Source: Acidobacterium sp. (GTDB lineage Bacteria; Acidobacteriota; Vicinamibacteria; Vicinamibacterales; UBA2999). Taken from it: DNA of 49,392 nt. The notes below the pieces were generated by a model. The model did not search any database. It was not told the origin of the DNA and was given only the letters and a program-made list of their open reading frames with translations. A program made the translations under genes and the position numbers. The stretch lies in the NCBI GenBank assembly GCA_002737365.1, contig NSIL01000019.1, positions 1-49,392 of the forward strand, written 5' to 3'. Positions 1-9,064 of this stretch are shown one piece after another. Numbering within the stretch: the stretch's first letter is position 1; each line of letters begins with the position of its first letter.

Positions 1-840
1 GACGACCAGAAGCTGATCTTCGACATCACCGATGTCGGCAATCACCCCTACAAGGACTACGACGTCATCGTCGAGCGCTGCATCAACCACAGCCGTGCGC
101 TATACAGCCTGAAGATTCTGAACGACCAGGGTGTGAAGACCGTGAACACGGCGCTCTGCGCCGACATCTGCGGCAACAAGCTGATGACCACGAGCGCACT
201 GGCCGCGGCGGGCGTGCCGCAGCCGAAGGCGCTCGTGGCCTACACCGCCGAGAGCGCGATCGAGGCGATTGAGCGGCTCGGTTACCCGGTGGTGTTGAAA
301 CCCACGGTGGGTTCGTGGGGCCGGCTGTTGAGCAAGATCAACGACCGTGACGCGGCGGAAACCGTGCTCGAGCACAAGGAAACGCTCGGCAGCTATCACC
401 ACAGCATTTTCTACATCCAGGAATACATCCAGAAGCCGGGCCGTGACATCCGCGCGTTCCAGGTCGGACCGGAGACGATTTGCGCGATCTACCGCACCTC
501 GCCGAACTGGATCACCAACACCGCCCGCGGCGGCTCGTCCAGCAACTGCCCGATCACGCCGGAACTCGCTGACCTCTGCACCAGGGCCGCGCGCGCATGC
601 GGCGGCGGCGTGGTGGCGCTTGACCTGTTCGAGGATCCGGATCGCGGCCTGCTGGTTAACGAAGTGAACTACACGATGGAGTTCCGCAATAGCATTGCCC
701 CGACCAACGTGAACATCCCCGAGCGTATGGTGGACTTCTGCCTGGATGTCGCGAAGGATGGTTGGAGCGTCGCCAATGGCTGGAAGGATGAGGGGCCACA
801 GCTAGCCTCAATCTCCCTCGCGGACGGCGCCTCAGCCTAA
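1..840 (+). CDS. lysX: LysX, LysW-aminoadipate ligase (5' end outside window)
   Basis: ATP-grasp ligase that joins alpha-aminoadipate to the C-terminal glutamate of the carrier protein LysW, the committing step of the LysW-dependent lysine pathway. The frame is open from base 1, so the true start lies upstream; about 279 residues are visible, close to the full family length of about 280. Seen directly: an ATP-grasp core ([20 protein letters not shown]), the [12 protein letters not shown] segment, and the C-terminal [12 protein letters not shown] signature typical of LysX/ArgX. lysY follows after 2 nt and lysZJK complete the route, which favours LysX over ArgX. LysW, if it is adjacent, is off the left edge. 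Confidence 0.93.
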   Translation, partial: DDQKLIFDITDVGNHPYKDYDVIVERCINHSRALYSLKILNDQGVKTVNTALCADICGNKLMTTSALAAAGVPQPKALVAYTAESAIEAIERLGYPVVLKPTVGSWGRLLSKINDRDAAETVLEHKETLGSYHHSIFYIQEYIQKPGRDIRAFQVGPETICAIYRTSPNWITNTARGGSSSNCPITPELADLCTRAARACGGGVVALDLFEDPDRGLLVNEVNYTMEFRNSIAPTNVNIPERMVDFCLDVAKDGWSVANGWKDEGPQLASISLADGASA

Positions 841-842
841 TC

Positions 843-1898
843 GTGGCTACCCCGCTCACGGTCTCCATCATCGGCGCCTCCGGCTATACCGGCGGCGAAC
901 TGCTCCGCCTCGCGCTGGCACATCCGAATCTGGAGGTGAAGCAGGTCACCAGCGAGCGGCTCGACGGCCAGTTCGTGCACTTCACACACGCCAACCTGCG
1001 GAAGCGCACGCCACTGAAGTTCGTGCGGTCGGAGGCGGTTGAGAAATGCGACTTGCTCTTCCTCGGGCTGCCGCACGGCAGCGCGATGAGCCGCATCGAT
1101 CAGCTCGCGACGCTGGCCGATCGCATCATCGACCTCAGCGCCGATTTCCGGCTGCGCGATGCCAGTGGCTACGACAAGTGGTACGGCAAGCCGCACACCA
1201 ATCCGGAGTGGCTCAAGAAGTTCGTCTACGGCCTGCCCGAGTTGCACCGCGCTGAACTACGGGCCACCAACTACGTGAGCGGTGTGGGCTGCAACGCCAC
1301 CGCCACCACCCTGGCCGTGTGGCCGCTGGCGGCCGCGGGCCTGATCGACGCGGCGCGCGGCATCATTTGCGAGGTCAAGGTCGGCAGCAGCGAGGGCGGC
1401 GCGGCCTCGGCCGACTCGACGCACCACCCCGAACGATCGGGTGTGATGCGCAGCTTTGCCCCGACTGGCCACCGCCACACCGCCGAAGTGCTGCAGGCGC
1501 TGCAGCTGAAGCACGTCACGACCGAGGTGCACTTGAGCGCCACGGCCGTCGATAACGTCCGCGGCGTGCTGGCCACGGCGCATGTCTTCGTGACGCCGGG
1601 CACCACTGAAAAAGACGTGTGGAAGGCTTATCGCGAGGCCTACAACCACGAGCCGTTCGTGCGGATCGTGAAAGAACGCACTGGCCTCTATCGTTATCCC
1701 GAGCCGAAGATCCTCTCTGGCAGTAACTACGCCGACGTCGGGTTCGAGATGGACGCCTCGACCGGCCGCGTGGTGGCGCTGTGCGCGATCGACAACCTCA
1801 TGAAAGGTGCTGCCGGCACCGCCATGCAGTGCGCGAACATCATGATGGGGTGGGACGAGACGCTCGGCCTCGACTTCCCCGGCTTGCATCCGATCTAA
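843..1898 (+). CDS. lysY: LysY, LysW-aminoadipyl-phosphate reductase
   Basis: NADPH-dependent reductase of the ArgC/LysY family that converts LysW-gamma-aminoadipyl phosphate to the semialdehyde. The N-terminal Rossmann motif is SIIGASGYTGGELLRL and the active-site cysteine lies in SGVGCNATATT at about residue 145. At 351 residues it has normal length. The start is a GTG two bases after the lysX stop, consistent with translational coupling; no clear Shine-Dalgarno is visible. It is followed by a 94-nt gap holding a long inverted repeat, the only sizeable break in the lys cluster. Confidence 0.92.
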   Translation: MATPLTVSIIGASGYTGGELLRLALAHPNLEVKQVTSERLDGQFVHFTHANLRKRTPLKFVRSEAVEKCDLLFLGLPHGSAMSRIDQLATLADRIIDLSADFRLRDASGYDKWYGKPHTNPEWLKKFVYGLPELHRAELRATNYVSGVGCNATATTLAVWPLAAAGLIDAARGIICEVKVGSSEGGAASADSTHHPERSGVMRSFAPTGHRHTAEVLQALQLKHVTTEVHLSATAVDNVRGVLATAHVFVTPGTTEKDVWKAYREAYNHEPFVRIVKERTGLYRYPEPKILSGSNYADVGFEMDASTGRVVALCAIDNLMKGAAGTAMQCANIMMGWDETLGLDFPGLHPI

Positions 1899-1902
1899 TT
1901 AG

Positions 1903-1979
1903 CCACAGAGGACACCGAGACCACCGAGTCACGTTTTTCACAATGCATTTAGGAAAAAGTTTCTCGGAGTCCTCTGTGG
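1903..1979. repeat. 18-bp imperfect inverted repeat in the lysY-lysZ gap
   Basis: The arms at 1903-1920 and 1962-1979 pair at 17 of 18 positions (CCACAGAGGACaCCGAGA against its complement, with one mismatch), separated by a 41-nt AT-richer loop. The left arm also overlaps a short direct repeat (CCGAGACCACCGAG). From memory, CCACAGAGGAC-type sequences occur as dispersed intergenic repeats in environmental bacteria. It could modulate lysZJK expression or simply be a REP-like insertion. There is no poly-T tract, so a classical terminator is unlikely. Confidence 0.8.
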
Positions 1980-1992
1980 TCAGGTAATTCTC

Positions 1993-2796
1993 ATGATTGT
2001 TGTAAAGGTGGGCGGCGGGACGTCCCTCAATATCGACGCGGTGGTGGCTGACATCGTGGCGCTGCGTGCCAGGGGCACGGACTTGCTGCTCGTGCATGGC
2101 GGCGCACAGACGACCAACGCCGTGGCCGAAGCGTTGGGGCATCCGGCGCAGTTCGTGACCAGTGAGACCGGCCACACCAGCCGCCGCACCGATCGACGCA
2201 CCCTCGAGATCTTCGAGATGGTCTACTGCGGCCAGTTGAACAAGATGTGGGTCGAGAAGCTGCAGGTGAAGGGCATCAACGCGGTCGGCCTGTCGGGACT
2301 CGACGGCCGCATCTTCGAGGGCACGCGCAAGGACACGTTGCGCATCCGTGTCGATGGCCGCCGCATGGTGATGCGCGATGACTGGACCGGCACGGTCGAC
2401 AAGGTCAACGCCGATCTGTTGAAGACGCTGATTGGCGCGGGCTACTTTCCAGTCTTGACCCCGCCGGGTTCGTCAACGGCCGGTGAAGCCATCAACGTCG
2501 ATGGCGACCGCGCGGCCGCGATGGTGGCCGGCGCCTTCAACGCCGACGCGCTCGTCATCCTGACCGACCAGGTCGGCTTGCTGAAGCAGTTCCCGGACGA
2601 GGCCACCTTGATCTCGGCGATCCCGAAGGCGCAAGCCGACCGCTTGATGGAGTTCGCCGAGGGGCGGATGAAGAAGAAGGTCATGGGCGCGGTCGAGGCC
2701 ATCGCCGAAGGCGTCGGCAAGGTGATCTTTGCGGATGGCCGTGTCGACGAACCCATTTCGCGCGCGCTCGCCGGCGCCGGCACGCACATTTCATGA
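1993..2796 (+). CDS. lysZ: LysZ, LysW-aminoadipate 6-kinase
   Basis: Amino-acid kinase family (ArgB-like) that phosphorylates the side-chain carboxylate of LysW-bound aminoadipate. The N-terminal [10 protein letters not shown] nucleotide-binding loop, the [12 protein letters not shown] segment and the [16 protein letters not shown] region near residue 165 are all present. At 267 residues it matches the family. The stop overlaps the lysJ start by 4 nt (ATGA), so the two are translationally coupled. Between lysY and lysJ the LysZ role is expected; ArgB is the alternative by fold only. Confidence 0.92.
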   Translation: MIVVKVGGGTSLNIDAVVADIVALRARGTDLLLVHGGAQTTNAVAEALGHPAQFVTSETGHTSRRTDRRTLEIFEMVYCGQLNKMWVEKLQVKGINAVGLSGLDGRIFEGTRKDTLRIRVDGRRMVMRDDWTGTVDKVNADLLKTLIGAGYFPVLTPPGSSTAGEAINVDGDRAAAMVAGAFNADALVILTDQVGLLKQFPDEATLISAIPKAQADRLMEFAEGRMKKKVMGAVEAIAEGVGKVIFADGRVDEPISRALAGAGTHIS

Positions 2797-3971
2797 ACTA
2801 CGCGGAAGTGGAAGAACGGATTCTCGGTGGCACCACGGCACGCCGTGGCGACGTGGTCATCACCCGGGGCGAGGGCTCATGGGTCTACGACGAGCACGGC
2901 AAGAAATATCTCGATCTGGGCTCGGCTCAAGGCGTGGCCATGCTCGGTCATTGCCATCCTGCGGTGGTCGAAGCGATCAGCCGGCAAGCCGAGACGCTGA
3001 CACTGTGCCCCAATTTTCTCTATAACGACGTCCGCGCGGAATTTGCGCAGGCGCTGGTCGAGGTGCTGCCGTCGCACCTGCCGCATCTCTTCCTGGCCAA
3101 CAGTGGCGCCGAGGCGGTGGACGGCGCGTTGAAGTTCGCGCGCCTGTTCACCAAGCGCCCGGCGTTTGTCGCCACGACCAAGGGGTTTCACGGCCGTACT
3201 ATCGGCGCACTGTCGGTCACCTGGGAACCAAAGTACCGGGAAGGCTTCCTGCCGCTGCTCGAGACCACGCACATCCAGTTCAACGACGCGGCATCGCTCG
3301 ACCGGGCCATCACCGATCAAACGGCGGCGGTGATCCTCGAAGTGGTTCAGGGTGAGAGTGGCGTCAACGTCGGCACACCCGAGTTCCTGCAGTCGGCCGA
3401 GCGCCTGTGCCGCGAGCGCGGCGCGGTGTTGATCGTGGACGAGATTCAGACCGGCTTCGGCCGCACGGGCAAATGGTTCGCCGTCGAGCATGCCGGCATC
3501 GAACCCGACATCATGTGCCTGGCCAAGGGCCTCGGCGGCGGGTTCCCGATGGGCGCGTTCGCCTATACCAAGGCCATTCGCGATGTCCTCACGCAAGGCG
3601 CTCACGGCAGCACCTTTGGCGGCTCACCGCTCGCCTGCGCGGCGGGCCTGGCGGCGATTCAGACCTACCAGTCCGAAGACTTGATCAAGCGCAGCGGCGT
3701 GCTCGGCGCGCACCTGCGCAACACCCTCCGCGGCGCCCTCGAGGGTGTGCCGGCCGTGCGAGACATCCGCGGCCTGGGCCTGATGATCGCGGTGGAGTTG
3801 CGCACCAAGGTGGCGCCTGTGCTGAAGAGCCTGATGCTCAATCACGGCGTCATCGCGTTGCCGGCCGGCCCCACGGTGTTGCGGCTGTTGCCACCGCTGG
3901 TGATCACCGAAGCCGAGATCGATTTCGGCGTGCAGGCCATTGCCAAGGCGATCAAGGAATTAAAGGTCTGA
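2793..3971 (+). CDS. lysJ: LysJ, LysW-aminoadipate-semialdehyde aminotransferase
   Basis: PLP-dependent class III aminotransferase that converts the LysW-bound semialdehyde to LysW-gamma-lysine with glutamate as donor. The core motif [15 protein letters not shown] is followed by the cofactor lysine in [15 protein letters not shown] near residue 250. [15 protein letters not shown] binds the PLP phosphate, and [15 protein letters not shown] is also present. At 392 residues it has normal length. The start overlaps the lysZ stop; lysK begins 1 nt after the stop. It is close to ArgD, and the context decides for LysJ. Confidence 0.92.
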   Translation: MNYAEVEERILGGTTARRGDVVITRGEGSWVYDEHGKKYLDLGSAQGVAMLGHCHPAVVEAISRQAETLTLCPNFLYNDVRAEFAQALVEVLPSHLPHLFLANSGAEAVDGALKFARLFTKRPAFVATTKGFHGRTIGALSVTWEPKYREGFLPLLETTHIQFNDAASLDRAITDQTAAVILEVVQGESGVNVGTPEFLQSAERLCRERGAVLIVDEIQTGFGRTGKWFAVEHAGIEPDIMCLAKGLGGGFPMGAFAYTKAIRDVLTQGAHGSTFGGSPLACAAGLAAIQTYQSEDLIKRSGVLGAHLRNTLRGALEGVPAVRDIRGLGLMIAVELRTKVAPVLKSLMLNHGVIALPAGPTVLRLLPPLVITEAEIDFGVQAIAKAIKELKV

Positions 3972-3972
3972 C

Positions 3973-5112
3973 ATGAACCGGACCGCCGCCGTTGAGCTGA
4001 TTCGCGGGCTGGTCGCCGTCCCGTCGTTGTCGCGCCACGAGGCGCAAGCCGCGGCCTGGCTCGTGGCGCAGATGCGGGCGAACGGCTACGAGCGGGCGTT
4101 CGTGGACGAGGCCGGCAACGCCGTCGGCGAGCTGGGCGACCCCTCGGCGCCGCGCACCATCGTGCTGCTCGGCCACATCGACACGGTGCCGGGCAACATC
4201 CCCGTGCGCATCGAGCCGTCACCGGAGGGCGACTTGCTCTTCGGCCGGGGCAGCGTCGACGCCAAGGGGCCACTGGCCAGTTTCGTGTGTGGCGCAGCAG
4301 GCTTTGGTGCCGCCAACGCGCGCGCCGCGAACTTGCGCGTCGTGGTCGTCGGCGCGGTGGAGGAAGAGGCCGCCACCAGCAAGGGCGCCCGCTTCATCGC
4401 CGCACGGTTCAACGGCACGACCGAGCCGATCCCAACCGCGTGCATCATCGGTGAGCCCAGCCACTGGAACCGCGTCACGCTCGGCTACAAAGGCCGGCTG
4501 TTGCTCGACTTGGCCGCCGATCAGCCGATGGCGCATACCGCCGGTCCCGATGCCAGCGTCGCCGCGGTGGTCGTCGACTTGTGGAACTGGGTCACGGCCC
4601 ACGCCGCCGCCCACAACCAGGGCAAGGACAAGGCGTTCGAGCAGTTGAGCCCGAGCCTGCGGCGCTTCATCACCTCGACCAACGCGGAGATGCACGACCT
4701 CGTCGATGCGCAGTTTGCCTGGCGGCTGCCAGTCGGCTTCGATGCTGAGGCCTTGATGGCGGGATTGCGCGCGTGGCCCGGCGCGAATGTCCGCGATGGC
4801 CACACCCAGTTTGATTTCCGTTTCAAGGGCGAAGAGCGCGCCTGGCGCGGCGACCGCAACAACCCGCTGGTTCGCAGCTTCCTCGCCGGGGTCAGGACCG
4901 AAGACCCATCAGCGCAACTGGGATTCGTGCTGAAGACCGGCACCAGCGACATGAACGTCGTGGCGCCGGCATGGCAGTGCCCGATCGTCGCCTACGGGCC
5001 GGGCGACAGCGCGCTCGACCACACCCCGAACGAGCATTTGCCGCTGGACGAGTACTGGAAAGCCGTGAACGTGATCGGCCACACGCTGGCCGCGTACGCC
5101 GCCACCGATTAA
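3973..5112 (+). CDS. lysK: LysK, LysW-lysine carboxypeptidase (M20 family)
   Basis: Zinc-dependent M20 amidohydrolase that releases lysine from LysW in the last step of the pathway. Metal-site motifs are visible: [10 protein letters not shown] (His-x-Asp), [14 protein letters not shown] (bridging Asp), the [12 protein letters not shown] glutamates, IIGEPSHWN, and a C-terminal histidine in [14 protein letters not shown]. At 379 residues it is full length. It is the last gene of the tight lysZJK run (1-nt gap to lysJ) and is followed by a perfect 15-bp inverted repeat. Confidence 0.9.
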   Translation: MNRTAAVELIRGLVAVPSLSRHEAQAAAWLVAQMRANGYERAFVDEAGNAVGELGDPSAPRTIVLLGHIDTVPGNIPVRIEPSPEGDLLFGRGSVDAKGPLASFVCGAAGFGAANARAANLRVVVVGAVEEEAATSKGARFIAARFNGTTEPIPTACIIGEPSHWNRVTLGYKGRLLLDLAADQPMAHTAGPDASVAAVVVDLWNWVTAHAAAHNQGKDKAFEQLSPSLRRFITSTNAEMHDLVDAQFAWRLPVGFDAEALMAGLRAWPGANVRDGHTQFDFRFKGEERAWRGDRNNPLVRSFLAGVRTEDPSAQLGFVLKTGTSDMNVVAPAWQCPIVAYGPGDSALDHTPNEHLPLDEYWKAVNVIGHTLAAYAATD

Positions 5113-5114
5113 GA

Positions 5115-5173
5115 GACAGCCGCAGATTTCGACGCCGAGGTGACCACAATTGAGCTTTAAATCTGCGGCTGTC
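5115..5173. repeat. Perfect 15-bp inverted repeat after lysK
   Basis: The arms GACAGCCGCAGATTT (5115-5129) and its exact complement (5159-5173) flank a 29-nt loop, three bases after the lysK stop. It may end the lys transcript, although no U-tract follows the right arm. The CAGCCGCAGATT word resembles dispersed intergenic repeats of many environmental bacteria, so a REP-like element is the main alternative. Confidence 0.8.
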
Positions 5174-5190
5174 AATTCTTCGGCTGCGGA

Positions 5191-5196
5191 TACAAT
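5191..5196 (+). promoter_or_regulatory. Candidate leaderless -10 element TACAAT
   Basis: TACAAT lies 8 nt before the ATG at 5205 and no Shine-Dalgarno sequence lies between them. A transcript started at the usual distance from a -10 box would begin at or next to the start codon. No convincing -35 is visible. See the finding on leaderless starts. Confidence 0.5.
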
Positions 5197-5204
5197 CGTG
5201 GCCG

Positions 5205-6404
5205 ATGTCCTTTGTCGCCGACGCCGTCACGATTGCCGACCTCCGTCTGCGCGCCATGGGGCGATTGCCGCGCATGGCCTTCGACTATATCGATGGCGGC
5301 GCGGAACGCGAATGGACGCTGCGCGAGAACTGTCGCGCCTATGAAGACGTGCTGTTCCGTCCGCGTTCTGCGGTGGCGACGAGCTCGTGCGACCTCTCCG
5401 CCAACGTCCTTGGCACCACCATCAAGGTGCCCTTCATCCTGGCGCCTGTGGGCAGCAGCCGGATGTTCTATCCGCGCGGTGAAGAAGTGGCGGCGGCAGC
5501 CGCCGGTCATGCCGGTACGATCTATTCCCTGTCGACGCTGTCAGGCTGCCGGATGGAAGACGTCAAGGCGGCCACAGATGGGACCGCCTGGTACCAGCTC
5601 TACCTGGTCGGCGGCCGCGAGGTCGCACTCGGCGCCATCGCGCGCGCCAAGGCCGCGGGTTTCAAGGCGCTCGTCGTCACCATCGATACGCCGGTGGCCG
5701 GCATGCGCGAACGCGATGCCCGCAACGGCGTGAAGCAACTGCTCGCGCGCAATCTCTCCACCGTGCCGCACCTGGGCCAGATGCTGGTGCGTCCCGGCTG
5801 GCTCTACCGCTTCTTCGGCGACGGTGGCCTGATGAGTTTCCCAAACATCGTCATCAACAACGAACCGATGGGTTACGCCGATGTCGGCGCCGCGCTCGAG
5901 CAGTCGATGACGTCGTGGGACGATTTCAAGTGGATTCGCGAGGCCTGGGGCGGGCCGATCGTTGCCAAGGGCGTCCATACGGCTGACGATGCGAGGCGGG
6001 CGGTGGCAGAGGGCGCGGCGGCAATCGTCGTGTCAAATCACGGCGCGCGACAGCTCGATGGCGTGTCACCGACCATTCGCGTGCTGCCAGAGGTGGTGCA
6101 GGCGGTCCACGGCCAGACCGAGATCCTGCTCGACGGCGGCATTCGTCGCGGCAGCGACATCGTCAAGGCCATTTGCATGGGGGCCCGAGCGGTGCTGATT
6201 GGCCGCGCCTACGCCTATGGCCTGGCCGCCGCCGGTGGCGACGGCGTGGCCCGGGCGATCGAGATCCTGCGCACCGACGTGGTGCGGACCATGAAACTCC
6301 TGGGCTGCTCGCGCATCGAAGATTTAGACGGCTCGTATGTCGAGGTCCCATCCGAGTGGACCTCTCGAGCCCGGAGCTTCCATCATGTCGATTCGCCCGG
6401 TTAA
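5205..6404 (+). CDS. FMN-dependent alpha-hydroxy-acid dehydrogenase/oxidase
   Basis: TIM-barrel flavoprotein of the glycolate oxidase / L-lactate dehydrogenase (LldD) family, oxidising an L-2-hydroxy acid to the 2-keto acid. Seen: the N-terminal MAFDYIDGGAEREWT, APVGSSRMFYPRGE, the catalytic His-Arg segment VVSNHGARQLDG (about residue 280), the FMN-phosphate loop ILLDGGIRRGSDIVKA and VLIGRAYAYGLAAAG. At 399 residues it has family length. The exact substrate cannot be read from the sequence. The pirin gene starts inside its last 20 nt, so the two are probably co-transcribed. Confidence 0.88.
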   Translation: MSFVADAVTIADLRLRAMGRLPRMAFDYIDGGAEREWTLRENCRAYEDVLFRPRSAVATSSCDLSANVLGTTIKVPFILAPVGSSRMFYPRGEEVAAAAAGHAGTIYSLSTLSGCRMEDVKAATDGTAWYQLYLVGGREVALGAIARAKAAGFKALVVTIDTPVAGMRERDARNGVKQLLARNLSTVPHLGQMLVRPGWLYRFFGDGGLMSFPNIVINNEPMGYADVGAALEQSMTSWDDFKWIREAWGGPIVAKGVHTADDARRAVAEGAAAIVVSNHGARQLDGVSPTIRVLPEVVQAVHGQTEILLDGGIRRGSDIVKAICMGARAVLIGRAYAYGLAAAGGDGVARAIEILRTDVVRTMKLLGCSRIEDLDGSYVEVPSEWTSRARSFHHVDSPG

Positions 6405-7290
6405 GCGTGTAGTTGAAGCCACTCCTCACATGGAAGGCGCCGGTGTGAAGCTGCACCGCGGCTTCGGCTTTGGTGACACCAGTGAGTTTGACCCGTTCTT
6501 GTTGTTCGATGATTTTCGCAACGAACGGCCGGACGACTACCTGGCCGGCTTCCCGTGGCATCCGCATCGCGGCATTGAAACCATCACTTACGTACTGGCG
6601 GGCACGGTCGCGCATGGCGACAGCCTGGGCAACCGCGGCTCCCTCGGCGCCGGCGATGTGCAGTGGATGACGGCCGGCAGCGGCATCATGCACCAGGAGA
6701 TGCCGCAAGGCGACGCGCAGGGCCGCATGCATGGTTTTCAGTTGTGGGCCAACCTGCCGCGCACGCTCAAGATGACCGCGCCGCGCTACCAGGACGTGCA
6801 GGCCAAGGACATCCCGGAAGTCACGGATGATGACGGCACGCACGTGCGCATCGTGGTCGGAGACTTCTGGGGCAAGAAGGGTCCGGTCGAAGGCGTAGCG
6901 GCCGATCCGCGTTACCTCGACGTCTCGGTCGCGCCAGGCAAGACCAAGCGCCTGGCCGTGGACAACTCGCGGCATGCGTTCGCCTATGTGTTTGCCGGCA
7001 GCGGCACGTTTCGTGATGCCTCGAAGCCGCTCGCCGTGCAAACCGAACTGGTCGGCGTCTCTGATGACCCCACGCCGTCGATGCTCGGCAATCGCTCGCT
7101 GGTCGTCTTCGACAGCGGTGACGAGATCACCGTGACCGCGGGTGACGAGGGCATTCGCTTCCTGCTCGTCTCAGGCCGGCCGCTGGAAGAGCCGGTGGCG
7201 TGGTACGGGCCGATCGTCATGAATACCGAGGACGAGCTGAGAGAAGCGTATGCGGAACTGAAAGACGGTTCGTTCATCAAGAAGGGGTAG
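6385..7290 (+). CDS. Pirin-family cupin protein
   Basis: Bicupin of the pirin/YhhW type; family members are nuclear cofactors in eukaryotes and quercetinase-like or redox regulators in bacteria. The N-terminal cupin carries the metal ligands in FPWHPHRGIETITYVL and the second group in SGIMHQEMP. The ATG at 6385 is chosen over an in-frame ATG 48 nt upstream: GGAG at 6372-6375 is well spaced, and MSIRPVKRVVE is the typical start of the family. It overlaps the upstream dehydrogenase by 20 nt and lies 2 nt before the M24 peptidase. About 301 residues. Confidence 0.85.
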   Translation: MSIRPVKRVVEATPHMEGAGVKLHRGFGFGDTSEFDPFLLFDDFRNERPDDYLAGFPWHPHRGIETITYVLAGTVAHGDSLGNRGSLGAGDVQWMTAGSGIMHQEMPQGDAQGRMHGFQLWANLPRTLKMTAPRYQDVQAKDIPEVTDDDGTHVRIVVGDFWGKKGPVEGVAADPRYLDVSVAPGKTKRLAVDNSRHAFAYVFAGSGTFRDASKPLAVQTELVGVSDDPTPSMLGNRSLVVFDSGDEITVTAGDEGIRFLLVSGRPLEEPVAWYGPIVMNTEDELREAYAELKDGSFIKKG

Positions 7291-7292
7291 CA

Positions 7293-8576
7293 ATGGGTTC
7301 ATCACGTCGAGTGTTCATGCAGTCTGGCGCCGTCGCCGGTCTTGGTCTTGGAGTGGCCGCCTGTACCTCCGCGCCGTCAGCGCCGGCACCCGCAGCGGCG
7401 GGTCCGCATCCTGCCATCGCCGCCTTGACGCCCATGACGGCCGGCGTGAAGCCGATCACCGCCGACGAGCGCGCCGCCCGCATCGAGCAGGCACGCCGGC
7501 TGATGGTCGACAACAAGATCGGCGCGATCTACCTCGAGGGTGGGTCGAGCATGTTTTATTTCACCGGCGTGCGCTGGGGTAACAGCGAGCGGCCATTCGT
7601 GTGCGTCATTCCCGCCAAGGGCGACCTGGCGTGGGTGTGCCCGGCCTTTGAAGAGGAGCGCGCGCGCGAGCTGGTCAAGGGCCAGGCCGACGTCCGCGTG
7701 TGGCAGGAGGACGAGAGCCCCTATCGCCTGATCGCCGGCATTCTCAAGGACCGCGCCGCGACCGGACGCGTCGGCGTCGACGAGCGCCTGCGCCACTTCA
7801 TTTTCAGCGGCGTGAAGAAAGAGCTGCCGGGCACGGACTTCGTGGATGGCGAGCCCATCACCGCCGGCTGCCGCATGATCAAGTCGGCCACCGAGCTGGC
7901 GTTGATGCAGAAGGCCAGCGACATCACCATCGAAGCCTTCCGCGCCGCGTTCCAGACCTTCCGCGAGGGCATGACCCAGGACGACCTGCGCGCCAACATC
8001 GCCGCCGCCCACCGCGCGCTCGGCGCCCCCGGCGGCAGCGCCTCGGTCAGCTTCGGCAAGTTCACCGCCTTCCCGCACGGCAGCATCGAACCGCAGAAGC
8101 TGGCCGAGGGCGACGTCATCCAGGTGGATGGCGGCTGCGCCATCGACGGCTACCAGTCGGACATTACGAGGACGACCGTGTTTGGCAAGGCGAGCGCGCG
8201 CCAGATTGAGATCTGGGAACTCGAGAAGAAGGCCCAGGCCGCGGCCTTTGCCGTGGTCAAGCCCGGTACGCCCTGCGAGGCCGTCGATGCGGCCGCGCGC
8301 AAGGTGATCACGGACGCCGGCTTCGGCCCCGATTACAAGGTGCCTGGCCTGCCCCACCGTACCGGCCACGGGATTGGTCTCGACGGCCACGAGTGGACCA
8401 ACTTCGTGCGCGGCAACAAGACACTGCTCGCGCCCGGCATGTGCTTCAGCAACGAGCCGATGATCGCGATCTACGGCGAGTTCGGCATCCGGCTGGAGGA
8501 CTGCCTCTACGTCACCGAAGCCGGCGCCCGGTACTTCTCGCAGCCGAGCCCGTCAATCGACAAGCCGTTCGCGTGA
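7293..8576 (+). CDS. Exported M24 metallopeptidase (Xaa-Pro aminopeptidase-like)
   Basis: Pita-bread metallopeptidase predicted to remove N-terminal residues before proline, or a related creatinase-like activity. The N-terminus has a Tat-like SRRVFMQSG followed by a hydrophobic stretch and a lipobox-like GVAAC, suggesting export and lipid anchoring. Metal ligands are recognisable in VDGGCAIDGYQSDITRT (two Asp), HRTGHGIGLDGHE (His), FSNEPMIAI (Glu) and IRLEDCL (Glu). The start at 7293 gives the signal sequence; an upstream in-frame start at 7200 would lie inside the pirin gene. About 427 residues. A strong hairpin follows. Confidence 0.87.
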   Translation: MGSSRRVFMQSGAVAGLGLGVAACTSAPSAPAPAAAGPHPAIAALTPMTAGVKPITADERAARIEQARRLMVDNKIGAIYLEGGSSMFYFTGVRWGNSERPFVCVIPAKGDLAWVCPAFEEERARELVKGQADVRVWQEDESPYRLIAGILKDRAATGRVGVDERLRHFIFSGVKKELPGTDFVDGEPITAGCRMIKSATELALMQKASDITIEAFRAAFQTFREGMTQDDLRANIAAAHRALGAPGGSASVSFGKFTAFPHGSIEPQKLAEGDVIQVDGGCAIDGYQSDITRTTVFGKASARQIEIWELEKKAQAAAFAVVKPGTPCEAVDAAARKVITDAGFGPDYKVPGLPHRTGHGIGLDGHEWTNFVRGNKTLLAPGMCFSNEPMIAIYGEFGIRLEDCLYVTEAGARYFSQPSPSIDKPFA

Positions 8577-8582
8577 TTCAGT

Positions 8583-8613
8583 CGGGTTCCGGGATCCGGA
8601 GTCCCGGAACCCG
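8583..8613 (+). terminator. 12-bp perfect hairpin after the M24 peptidase gene
   Basis: The arms CGGGTTCCGGGA (8583-8594) and its exact complement (8602-8613) flank a 7-nt loop, 6 nt after the stop codon. The stem is very stable, but no T-run follows. It probably ends the 5205-8576 transcript and may also be a dispersed GTTCCGGGA-type palindrome. Confidence 0.6.
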
Positions 8614-8617
8614 GCAG

Positions 8618-8623
8618 TAACAT
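8618..8623 (+). promoter_or_regulatory. Candidate leaderless -10 element TAACAT for arfB
   Basis: TAACAT ends 6 nt before the arfB ATG (8630), right after the upstream hairpin, with no ribosome-binding site. The spacing fits transcription starting at the A of the start codon. Confidence 0.4.
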
Positions 8624-8629
8624 CAAGCA

Positions 8630-9049
8630 ATGGCGACGTTATTCACCTCTCCACTCAGAATTCCTTTGAACGTAGACGAACGGTTTGTCCGGGCGTCCGG
8701 TCCCGGTGGGCAGAACGTCAACAAGGTCGCGACCGCGGTCGAGCTGCGATTCGACATCGATAACTCGTCACTGCCGCCCGACATGAAGGCGCGCCTGAAG
8801 GCCCTCGCGGGCCGGAAGGCGATGACCGACGGCGTGCTGATGATCGACAGCCGCGAACACCGCACCCAGTCGCGCAACCGCGAAGCCGCGCGCGAGCGCC
8901 TGACCGACTTGATCCAGCTCGCCTCTATTCCACCCAAGAAGCGCACGCCGACCAAGTTGACGAAAGCCGCCAAGGAGCGGCGCCTGGCCGGCAAGCATCA
9001 TCACGCCGAGATCAAAAAACGCCGCGGCCGGCCCGCGACCGACGAATAA
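8630..9049 (+). CDS. arfB: ArfB/YaeJ-type peptidyl-tRNA hydrolase (ribosome rescue)
   Basis: Class-I release-factor-like hydrolase that frees stalled ribosomes. The catalytic GGQ is in RASGPGGQNVNKVATAVELRF near residue 25, followed by the conserved TDGVLMIDSREHRTQSRNRE region. The C-terminal third is strongly basic (KKRTPTKLTKAAKERRLAGK then KKRRGRP), as in ArfB tails that enter the empty mRNA channel. At 139 residues it has the right length and lacks the decoding domains of RF1/RF2. It lies 15 nt before the Nramp-like gene. Confidence 0.9.
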   Translation: MATLFTSPLRIPLNVDERFVRASGPGGQNVNKVATAVELRFDIDNSSLPPDMKARLKALAGRKAMTDGVLMIDSREHRTQSRNREAARERLTDLIQLASIPPKKRTPTKLTKAAKERRLAGKHHHAEIKKRRGRPATDE

Positions 9050-9051
9050 GG

Positions 9052-9057
9052 CATAAT
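9052..9057 (+). promoter_or_regulatory. Candidate leaderless -10 element CATAAT
   Basis: CATAAT lies in the 15-nt gap between arfB and the Nramp-like gene and ends 7 nt before its GTG start (9065). No Shine-Dalgarno sequence is seen. Confidence 0.4.
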
Positions 9058-9064
9058 CCTCGGC

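Noticed and set aside
1903-1979. Lysine riboswitch between lysY and lysZ
   Set aside because: Only a single long hairpin is visible; none of the multi-helix core of the L-box can be found in 94 nt.
6337-6384. Upstream ATG extension of the pirin gene
   Set aside because: The extra 16 residues are not pirin-like and the internal ATG has a well-spaced GGAG.
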